DNA from: Prevotella sp. UBA7764
Lineage (GTDB): Bacteria > Bacteroidota > Bacteroidia > Bacteroidales > Bacteroidaceae
Assembly (NCBI GenBank): GCA_002481295.1
Contig: DLDU01000042.1
Span: 241 to 64,240 of the forward strand
Direction: 5' to 3'
DNA length: 64,000 nucleotides
Numbering within the stretch: the stretch's first letter is position 1; every line of letters starts with the position of its first letter. Shown here piece after piece: positions 25,605 through 33,256 of this stretch. A model generated the notes under the pieces. That model ran no database searches. It saw only the letters and a list, made by a program, of their open reading frames with translations, and was not told the DNA's origin. Position numbers and translations under genes: made by a program.

Positions 25605-28556
25605 ATGAGTCATCACAGATATCCTTCTTTCTTGTTCACACTCGCTCTTGTCTTGCCGCTGTCTTTGCCAGTTGGCGGACAGGGCGTGGGTGGATATGCC
25701 TCAGCCTCCTTGTCAGTACCGAGGGCCATTCTCCGGGCAGAGCCCGTTCGTGTGTCTTGTCCAGCAGGCTTCGCCCCCACGTTGCCCAGTCGTGTTTGGG
25801 TCAGCTATACCGACGGTAGCGGACAATGGCGACAAGTGCGCTGGACCAATGCCACACAAGGCGACGAGGCTGCTGAGGCTGACAGTCTCAGGCATCCCGT
25901 GGGCTCGCAATACGAGGTGGTAGGGTATGTCGTGGGTGACGAGACCACGGCAAGCGGTTATCCTGTGAAGGCTGTCGTGAGCGTCGGCAGGCAGAAAAGC
26001 GTGAAGCCGCAGGTAAGGGCCAATGGTTTTCTCCTGTCCGATGTCACCATCAACGGCAACAACCGGCTGACTCACAACCGCGATGAGGCTTTGCGTGCTA
26101 TCTGTTCCTGGGACGTGATGCAGCAACTCTACAACTATCGCGACACCTACGGCCTGTCCACAGAGGGCTATCGGCGTTCCGACGGATGGGATTCTCCTGA
26201 TACCAAACTCAAGGGACATGGCTCGGGACACTATATGTCTGCCATTGCTCAGGCCTACGCTGTGACGAAAGATCCAAAACAAAAGGCGATCCTTCGGCTA
26301 AATATCACGCGTATGGTCAATGAGCTTCGTGCTTGTCAGGAAAAGACGTTTGTGTGGAATGATTCCTTAGGACGCTATTGGGAGGCACGCGACCTGGCCC
26401 CTGAAAGCGAATTGAAGGATATGAAGGGCACGTGGGCGGCTTTTGACGTGTACAAGCAACATCCCGAGAAATATGGCTATGGCTATCTCAACGCCATCCC
26501 TGCCCAGCACTGCTTGCTCATCGAGAAGTACAGTCCCTACAACAACAGCGACGGTGTGTGGGCGCCTTACTATTCCATTCATAAGCAGTTGGCCGGACTC
26601 ATCGACATCGCTACCTATTTCGACGACAAGACGATTGCTGCCAAGGCACTGCTCATCGCCAAGGACATGGGACTGTGGGTGTGGAACCGTCTTCACTACC
26701 GCACCTATGTCAAGGAAGATGGTACGCAGGCTGAGCGACGCGCTCACCCTGGCAACCGCTATGAGATGTGGGATATGTATATCGCCGGTGAGGTTGGGGG
26801 CATGCAGGAGAGTCTGTCCCGTCTCTCGGAAATGGTTAGCAGCAAGGACGACAAGGCTAAGCTGTTGGAGGCAGCACGCTGTTTCGACGCACCAAAGTTC
26901 TATGACCCGCTGTCAAGGAATATCGATGACATACGTATGCGTCATGCCAATCAGCACATACCGATGATCATCGGTGCCCTGCGACTTTATCAGGACAGTC
27001 AAAGAATCAACTACTATCATATCGCCGACAATTTCTGGAATTTTCTCCAAGGACGCTATGTCTACGCCACCGGTGGCGTGGGCAATGGTGAGATGTTCCG
27101 TCAGCCTTACAGCCAAGTGCTTTCGATGGCTACCAATGGGTGGGATGCGCAGACACGACAGGCCAATCCTGACCTCAACGAGACATGCTGTTCCTACAAT
27201 CTGCTCAAGCTCACGCAGGAACTCTATCGTTTCCATCCTAACGATGCAAGGTATATGGACTATTACGAGCGGACGCTGTATAACCATATCGTCGGCTCGC
27301 TGAATCCAGAGCGCTACCAGACAACCTATCAGTATGCGGTGGGTCTCAATGCCACCAAGCCTTTTGACAACGAGACGCCTCAGTCGACTTGCTGCGGAGG
27401 CACGGGCTCTGAGAACCATACCAAGTACCAGTCTGCAACCTACTTCTCTTCTGCCGATACGTTGTGGGTCTGTCAGTATATGCCGACAACATTGCAATGG
27501 CGCAAGAAGGACGTCGTCATCCGACAGCTTTGTCAGTGGCCTGCACAACGGTCAACGATAGAGGTGGTGAGTGGTAAGGCTTCTTTCACTATGAAGTTGC
27601 GTGTTCCCGGTTGGGCGACTTCGGGCTTTGCCGTGAAGGTCAACGGCCGTATGGTGCAGCAACATTTCCGTCCTTGTAGCTTTGTGGAGCTTGACAAGAG
27701 ACACTGGAAAAGGGACGATCGTGTAGAGATTGTGATGCCTTATACGAAGTATATAGAATATGGTGTAGACAAGTTGCCGGGTGACATCGCTTCTGCCGAC
27801 AGTTCGGCACACAGCTCTTGGACGGGCGTAGTGATGTACGGCCCATTGGCTATGACAGGCACGGGAGTGACTGATTGGAAAGAGGCCACGTTGAATCTGG
27901 ATACTCGTCTTGACAGCATTGTCGTCAACAACCGATCGCTTGCCACAACAGCCTATGATCAGGCTGTACCGTCGCTGTGTGTCGACGGGAAAATGTTCTT
28001 GCCTGACTATTATCGTAATGCAGCGTCCACACACTATTATCGCATTCATCTGACGGATGTTGCCGCGGCTGATGCTGTGGACCGTCAGCCGCTTCCTGCC
28101 CAGTGGGACGAGTTGTCGTCGTTGCTCGCCATTGCTTACGACCGTCAACGGTCTCAGGAGGCTTGGAAGGCGATGGACAGAAAAGTACCGGAGTATGCTC
28201 CTTGGGCACCATATGGCTATGAGCGACTGCAAGCGGCTGTCAGCAAGGCGCAGGACATTATGGAGCACAAAGCACAGATCCGTGGACGTGAGCTTGAGGA
28301 GACTATTGCTGCTCTGAACAAAGCCGTCAACACGATGCGGCCAGGCAACTTGGCTGAGACAGAAGAACTTGCTCCCCTCAATCAGTTGATGGAAAAGGTT
28401 AGAACAAGTGCAAAGTCCGATGCTCCGGAAACTAAGGAAGCACTGAACTATGCGGAGCGAGTGGTCAGATATGTCACTGATGGCAGTGGCACATCAGACA
28501 TGATCGCCTCCGCAATGACTAAATTGAAGAAAGTCTTATTACTCTGTAAAGATTAA
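25605..28556 (+). CDS. Secreted GH127/GH146-type beta-L-arabinofuranosidase (PUL2)
   Basis: A 983-residue secreted enzyme. After the signal peptide comes an Ig-like domain (about 35-125, VWVSYTDGSGQWRQVRW), then the (alpha/alpha)6-barrel of the former DUF1680 group (GHGSGHYMSAIAQAYA, NAIPAQHCLLIEKY). Residues needed for the zinc-cysteine centre of these retaining enzymes are present: Glu526 and Cys528 in ETCC, and Cys596-Cys597 in STCCGGTG; the latter form is more like GH146 than GH127. The C-terminal 140 residues are helical, FIVAR-like repeats (YERLQAAVSKAQ, LEETIAALNKAV). The likely reaction is hydrolysis of terminal beta-L-arabinofuranosyl residues. Confidence 0.85.
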   Translation: MSHHRYPSFLFTLALVLPLSLPVGGQGVGGYASASLSVPRAILRAEPVRVSCPAGFAPTLPSRVWVSYTDGSGQWRQVRWTNATQGDEAAEADSLRHPVGSQYEVVGYVVGDETTASGYPVKAVVSVGRQKSVKPQVRANGFLLSDVTINGNNRLTHNRDEALRAICSWDVMQQLYNYRDTYGLSTEGYRRSDGWDSPDTKLKGHGSGHYMSAIAQAYAVTKDPKQKAILRLNITRMVNELRACQEKTFVWNDSLGRYWEARDLAPESELKDMKGTWAAFDVYKQHPEKYGYGYLNAIPAQHCLLIEKYSPYNNSDGVWAPYYSIHKQLAGLIDIATYFDDKTIAAKALLIAKDMGLWVWNRLHYRTYVKEDGTQAERRAHPGNRYEMWDMYIAGEVGGMQESLSRLSEMVSSKDDKAKLLEAARCFDAPKFYDPLSRNIDDIRMRHANQHIPMIIGALRLYQDSQRINYYHIADNFWNFLQGRYVYATGGVGNGEMFRQPYSQVLSMATNGWDAQTRQANPDLNETCCSYNLLKLTQELYRFHPNDARYMDYYERTLYNHIVGSLNPERYQTTYQYAVGLNATKPFDNETPQSTCCGGTGSENHTKYQSATYFSSADTLWVCQYMPTTLQWRKKDVVIRQLCQWPAQRSTIEVVSGKASFTMKLRVPGWATSGFAVKVNGRMVQQHFRPCSFVELDKRHWKRDDRVEIVMPYTKYIEYGVDKLPGDIASADSSAHSSWTGVVMYGPLAMTGTGVTDWKEATLNLDTRLDSIVVNNRSLATTAYDQAVPSLCVDGKMFLPDYYRNAASTHYYRIHLTDVAAADAVDRQPLPAQWDELSSLLAIAYDRQRSQEAWKAMDRKVPEYAPWAPYGYERLQAAVSKAQDIMEHKAQIRGRELEETIAALNKAVNTMRPGNLAETEELAPLNQLMEKVRTSAKSDAPETKEALNYAERVVRYVTDGSGTSDMIASAMTKLKKVLLLCKD

Positions 28557-28574
28557 CTTAAAAAAGAAAAGGCT

Positions 28575-28991
28575 GTGAAACAGTTATTGAATTTTCTCTT
28601 GCTGAGTCTCTTGGTATTCACAAGCCTTTGTGCTTGTAAGGAAAGAGATGACAGCGATTGGTTGGTTTCCTATCCAAGCCAAGAGGAGATAGTGCCCATC
28701 ACGTTCGCTGACGAAACCGGTATGTTGTACTTTGATGAAATCGTGAAGCGATGGTGCTTCCGCTTTGTTGACCAGAAAGTATACCAACGGACATTTGGTG
28801 AGGAACAAGGTCCTATAGTTATCGTTGATAACATTAGCGACGCTATCATTGATCTTGCAGGACCTGCTAAGGTTACGGGCACAATGAGTGTTTACCAATA
28901 TCTAACAGCTAAGGTTATGGTGAAGTTTGGAGTGACCTATGTTGTCTATAAAATGAATGTAGACAAGATAGAGAGCATTCAAGAGTATTGA
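28575..28991 (+). CDS. Small surface lipoprotein of unknown function (PUL2)
   Basis: A 138-residue protein starting with GTG, 19 bp after the preceding gene, with AAAAGG just upstream. The lipobox ends at Cys21 and is followed by KERDDSD, a strongly acidic surface-export type signal. The mature part has alternating beta strands (GPIVIVDNISDAIIDLAG, VKFGVTYVVYKMNVDKI) and no domain I recognise. It is the last gene before the PUL2 terminator, so it is probably a small accessory binding protein. Confidence 0.7.
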   Translation: MKQLLNFLLLSLLVFTSLCACKERDDSDWLVSYPSQEEIVPITFADETGMLYFDEIVKRWCFRFVDQKVYQRTFGEEQGPIVIVDNISDAIIDLAGPAKVTGTMSVYQYLTAKVMVKFGVTYVVYKMNVDKIESIQEY

Positions 28992-29008
28992 TTTGCTTAT
29001 ATATATAA

Positions 29009-29035
29009 GGGCAGTAAACGCTTGCTGCCCTTTTG
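29009..29035 (+). terminator. Terminator of the PUL2 operon
   Basis: GGGCAG (29009-29014) pairs with CTGCCC (29025-29030), followed by TTTTG, 18 bp after the lipoprotein stop. The U-tract overlaps the -33 element of the HTCS promoter. Confidence 0.75.
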
Positions 29036-29062
29036 TAGTTTCCTCTTTTTTGCGTACCTTTG
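29032..29062 (+). promoter_or_regulatory. Promoter of the HTCS gene
   Basis: TTTG (29032-29035), 19 nt, then TACCTTTG (29055-29062), about 25 nt before the ATG at 29088. It gives the regulator expression independent of the PUL2 operon. Confidence 0.75.
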
Positions 29063-29087
29063 TGCTATCCAAGACCTATCTATATAC

Positions 29088-32000
29088 ATGATGAGAACAA
29101 TCTCTGGGAGAATGATGTGGATTGTCGTGGCATTGCTTGGTTGGGCAATGACAGGCAGTGCGGCGACGGCGTTGACCGGCATGGCGACGGTGCCGGGCTG
29201 TGCTGTGGCGACGCTGGGATTGTCCTACCGCAGTCTGACGATGGAGGAAGGACTGCGGTCCAACACTGTGCGCTCGCTGCTGCAAGACCGCGACGGCTTT
29301 ATCTTCATGGGCACCGACAACGGACTGTGCCGCTACGACAGCCACGAGATCACCTATTATTATAATCCCCTGCGCGGCTCCGATCCCTTTGTCTCCACCC
29401 TTCACGCCTTTGGCAATGGGTTGCTGGTGGGAACAAGCAGCGGACTGTGCTATTTCGATTGCCGTACCGAGCAGTTCTCTTCCTTTCTTCCCCGCATCAA
29501 GACGACGGTAAACCAAGTCGTAGACGACCGCGACGGTAACCTCTGGATCTGTACGCAACGGCAGGGCGTGTTCCGTTATAACAAGCGGACACATGACCTC
29601 CGGCAATATCCTTTTCCACAAAACGGTGGCGACATCCGTGCCCTCTGCGTCGGCATTGACAACCAGGTGTGGGCCTACACCACCAAAGGACGGCCCTGGC
29701 TCTATCGGCTCAACAAAGCGAGCCAGCGGTTTGAACCGGTAGGGACAAAGGGCGCATCGGCTGATGGCGGAGGCATGAGTATGCTGCAAGACGGCGACGG
29801 CACGCTGTGGCTGGGCTCGTGGTCTCATGGCCTTTTCCGCATGGATGCCGACGGAACGTTGAAGCAAGTCATCAATCCGACACTGACAGGTGCCGGACTG
29901 CACATCCACTCCTTATTATATAATAGCCCTCATACGCTGTTCATCGGTTGTGACGACGGACTGCTGCGCTACGACATTGCTACCAATCGTTGGAGCCGTT
30001 ATCCTGAGAGCGCACAAAGCCATGATGTCTCCAACGACGACCGCTTTGTCTATACCGTCATCCGTGATCGTGAAGGCGGACAGTGGTATGGCACATTCTA
30101 TGGTGGCGTGAAATATGTCTCGCCCGTCAGTCATCGTTTCGTCAGCTTCTCGGCTGCCGAGGGACAGCGTGGCAACGTGGTGGGACATTTCTGTGAAGAC
30201 GGCATGGGTCACGTGTGGATAGGCAGTGACGACGGCGGCCTTTCTTGTTATTCGCTCAGCCATCATGCCATGATGTCCTTTCCTGCTCAGCAGCGGCTGT
30301 CCACGCTCAACGTCCATGCACTGTGGGCGGAGGGCAATGCCTTGTGGATTGGAACCTATAGCGACGGCATCCTGCGTATGGACATCAGCAGCGGCAACGT
30401 CACGGCAATGGGCGGTGAGGGCGAGCACGCCGTGAAGAGTTGCTATGCGCTGATGCGCGACTCACGGCACCGGCTGTGGGCAGGAACGATGGAGGACATT
30501 CGGCTTTATGACGAGAAAGCCCGTCAGTTCCGATCCGTATGCCATACGGGTGTGCTGGTACTGGACATCAACGAGGACCGTAAAGGCAATCTTTGGTTCT
30601 CCACGCAGGGCGCGGGACTCTACCGGCTGGATGCCCGCACGGGTCGTTTCCACCGCTATATGCCTTCGCGGGTGGAAGGTTCGTTGCCTTCGTCGCAGGT
30701 GAACAGCATCGACATCGATGAGCGGGGACAGCTGTGGATCGCCACAAGTGACGGACTTTGCTGTTACGACGCACGCCACGACCGCTTTCGCCGGGTGGAC
30801 ATTGCCGTGCCTACTCAGGAGATAAACAGTGTGGTTTGTGATGGCTATACGCTTTGGCTTGGTACCACGCTGGGACTGGTGCGCTATATCCCCGGCGAGT
30901 CCACACGTATCTTCAACCGCTACGATGGTTTGGCCAGCAACCAGTTTCAGTCCAATGCAGCATTGAAAGCTTCCGACGGCAGTCTGTTCTTCGGCACCGT
31001 GAAAGGCTTCAGCACCTTCTCGTCCTATACGATACAGCTCAACCGCATGGCACCCCGTGTAGTCATCACAGCATTGTCGGTTCTCAACCAGCCACAGCGT
31101 GTCGGATCGAAACTGCTGCCTGAGGCTTTGGACGACATCCGGCAGTTGGACTTAGGCTACAAGGACAATATGTTCACACTGACCTTTTCGGCACTGAGTT
31201 ATTGCGCGCCGGAAAAGAATCGCTTTGCTTATCGTCTTGACGGCTTTGACAACAGATGGATCGAGGCGGGCAACCGCCATACCGCCACCTATACCAATCT
31301 GCCCGCAGGGACTTATACGTTCCGTGTCAAAGCCACCAACAACGACGGCATCTGGAGCCGTGAGGAAGCGCGACTGGTTATCGTGGTGCATCCGCCATTT
31401 TGGTGGTCGCTGCCTGCCAAGCTGTTTTATCTGGCTGTGCTGCTACTCCTTATTTATTATTACACTCAACTCAGATTGCGCCGTGCCGAGCGTCGTCACC
31501 AGCGCGAGATGCAGCGGCTCAGCGAACAGAAGGCCGCCGAGGTGCGTGAGTCGCGCTTGCGCTTTTTCACGATGATCGCCCACGAAATACGCACGCCGGT
31601 CACGCTGATCATTGGACCTTTGGAGAAGCTGATGCAGAAAAAGGAGGCGCGGGCGTCGGACGATCTGAATATCATCGACCGCAATGCCCACCGGCTCTTG
31701 GAACTCGTCAATCAGCTGCTCGACTTCAACAAGGTGGAGCATGGCTTCGAACTTCACTTCGAGCGTCAGTCCATTGCGGCTATCATGCATGCTGTGGCTG
31801 AGCGTTTCCGTCCCTCCATGGAGCAGCGGGGCATTGCTCTCGACGTGACTTATCCGCCACAGGATTTTCTTGCCGTCGTAGACGCGGAAGGACTGACAAA
31901 GATCATCAGTAACCTGATGACCAACGCCACGAAATACACCCGTGACCGCGTTGCTCTTTGCTGTCATGTCGATGCGGCTGCCGGCTGCTACACGATCAGC

Positions 32001-33086
32001 GTGGAGGACAACGGCATGGGTATCAGTCAAGAGAACCGCGAGAAGATCTTCCGTCCTTTCTTCCAGGCCAAGGACAACAAGCCGGGCACGGGCATCGGCC
32101 TCTCCATTGTGCACAACCTTGTGGAGGCACACGACGGAGAGATCAAGGTGGAGTCGGAACCCGGACGAGGCACACGCATGATTGTGAAACTGCCTGTCAC
32201 GCCTATGCCGAGTCTGGCCAGTTTCACGGAAGAGACGACAAAAGCGGTGAAAGCTGAAGGCGAGAATGAAGAGACAAAAGAGGGAACAGCTGCTGATGAG
32301 AAGACGGTGGTTGAGGCGAAGAATCAGAAAGAAGAGTGTGCACAGCAAGAGACGGTGCTCATCGTGGAGGACGATCCCGATATGAGCCATTATATCGCGA
32401 AGAACTTCCAACCTCATTATCAGGTGCTGACGGCGGGCAACGGACGTGAGGCGCTCGACGTGTTGTCAAAACATGCCGTGACGTTGATTGTCAGTGACTG
32501 GATGATGCCGGAGATGGACGGAGCGGCACTGTGCCGCAGCGTAAGAAGTGATGCCCGTTGGAGCCACATCCCCTTCATCATGCTCACGGCCAAGACCGAT
32601 GATGCCAGCAAGGCGGAGAGCATGGACTGTGGTGCCGACGCTTTTATCGAGAAGCCTTTCTCCATGCAGTATCTCGAAGCTTGTATCCGCAACATGATTG
32701 CCATGCGTCGTCGGCTGATGCAGCGTTTTGCCGCCGCGCCCACCGAACCGGTACCAGAGTTGGCCAAGGCCCCGATGGACAACGCGCTGTTGCGACAAAT
32801 GAATGAGATCATAGAGGAGGACATGGGCAATCCTGACTTCAACGTGCAAATGCTGGCCGAGCGACTCAACATCAGCCGTTCGGGGCTTTTTGCCAAGGTG
32901 AAGGCGATCACCGACATCACGCCCAACGAGATGATCCAGATCGTGCGTCTGCGTAAGGCTGCCCGTCTGCTCAAGACCAAACAGTACCGTGTCTCAGAGG
33001 TTGCCTATCAGGTGGGCTTCAACAATCCGTCTTATTTCTCAAAGTGCTTCCAAAAGCAGTTCGGGGTGAAGCCGGGGGAATATTAG
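29088..33086 (+). CDS. Hybrid two-component system sensor-regulator (HTCS), PUL2 regulator
   Basis: A single-chain sensor and transcription factor of about 1332 residues. The order is: signal or anchor segment; periplasmic beta-propellers built of Reg_prop repeats (about 45-680, for example LLQDRDGFIFMGTDNGLCRYD); a Y_Y_Y domain (to about 770); a transmembrane helix at about 777-795; a histidine kinase with phospho-acceptor His832 in AHEIRTP and ATP-site motifs NATKYT, DNGMGIS, GTGIGLS; a receiver domain with Asp1137 in SDWMMPEMDG; and a C-terminal AraC-type HTH (LAERLNISRSGLFAKVKAIT). HTCS proteins bind a cognate oligosaccharide in the periplasm and activate adjacent susCD genes. An upstream in-frame ATG at 29022 precedes the promoter and is rejected. 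Confidence 0.95.
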   Translation: MMRTISGRMMWIVVALLGWAMTGSAATALTGMATVPGCAVATLGLSYRSLTMEEGLRSNTVRSLLQDRDGFIFMGTDNGLCRYDSHEITYYYNPLRGSDPFVSTLHAFGNGLLVGTSSGLCYFDCRTEQFSSFLPRIKTTVNQVVDDRDGNLWICTQRQGVFRYNKRTHDLRQYPFPQNGGDIRALCVGIDNQVWAYTTKGRPWLYRLNKASQRFEPVGTKGASADGGGMSMLQDGDGTLWLGSWSHGLFRMDADGTLKQVINPTLTGAGLHIHSLLYNSPHTLFIGCDDGLLRYDIATNRWSRYPESAQSHDVSNDDRFVYTVIRDREGGQWYGTFYGGVKYVSPVSHRFVSFSAAEGQRGNVVGHFCEDGMGHVWIGSDDGGLSCYSLSHHAMMSFPAQQRLSTLNVHALWAEGNALWIGTYSDGILRMDISSGNVTAMGGEGEHAVKSCYALMRDSRHRLWAGTMEDIRLYDEKARQFRSVCHTGVLVLDINEDRKGNLWFSTQGAGLYRLDARTGRFHRYMPSRVEGSLPSSQVNSIDIDERGQLWIATSDGLCCYDARHDRFRRVDIAVPTQEINSVVCDGYTLWLGTTLGLVRYIPGESTRIFNRYDGLASNQFQSNAALKASDGSLFFGTVKGFSTFSSYTIQLNRMAPRVVITALSVLNQPQRVGSKLLPEALDDIRQLDLGYKDNMFTLTFSALSYCAPEKNRFAYRLDGFDNRWIEAGNRHTATYTNLPAGTYTFRVKATNNDGIWSREEARLVIVVHPPFWWSLPAKLFYLAVLLLLIYYYTQLRLRRAERRHQREMQRLSEQKAAEVRESRLRFFTMIAHEIRTPVTLIIGPLEKLMQKKEARASDDLNIIDRNAHRLLELVNQLLDFNKVEHGFELHFERQSIAAIMHAVAERFRPSMEQRGIALDVTYPPQDFLAVVDAEGLTKIISNLMTNATKYTRDRVALCCHVDAAAGCYTISVEDNGMGISQENREKIFRPFFQAKDNKPGTGIGLSIVHNLVEAHDGEIKVESEPGRGTRMIVKLPVTPMPSLASFTEETTKAVKAEGENEETKEGTAADEKTVVEAKNQKEECAQQETVLIVEDDPDMSHYIAKNFQPHYQVLTAGNGREALDVLSKHAVTLIVSDWMMPEMDGAALCRSVRSDARWSHIPFIMLTAKTDDASKAESMDCGADAFIEKPFSMQYLEACIRNMIAMRRRLMQRFAAAPTEPVPELAKAPMDNALLRQMNEIIEEDMGNPDFNVQMLAERLNISRSGLFAKVKAITDITPNEMIQIVRLRKAARLLKTKQYRVSEVAYQVGFNNPSYFSKCFQKQFGVKPGEY

Positions 33087-33119
33087 AGAGCCTTGCAATC
33101 TCACCAGCCTCACCCCCAA

Positions 33120-33235
33120 CCCCTCTCCAAGGGGAGAGGGGAGTGATTACTGCCAAGGGACGAAAGAGAGCTGTCTACCTTTTCTTTGACAAAACGATAG
33201 CATGGGTATTACCATTCTCTCCCTCTTAGGGAGAG
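33120..33235. repeat. C/T-rich palindromes between HTCS and GH127-type gene
   Basis: Two hairpins lie between the convergent genes: CCCCTCTCC (33120-33128) with GGAGAGGGG (33133-33141), and CTCTCCCT (33217-33224) with AGGGAGAG (33228-33235). They may act as terminators. Related C/T-rich stretches occur near 35838-35857 and 48199-48241. Confidence 0.55.
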
Positions 33236-33256
33236 TTAGAGAGGGTCCATTCCACG

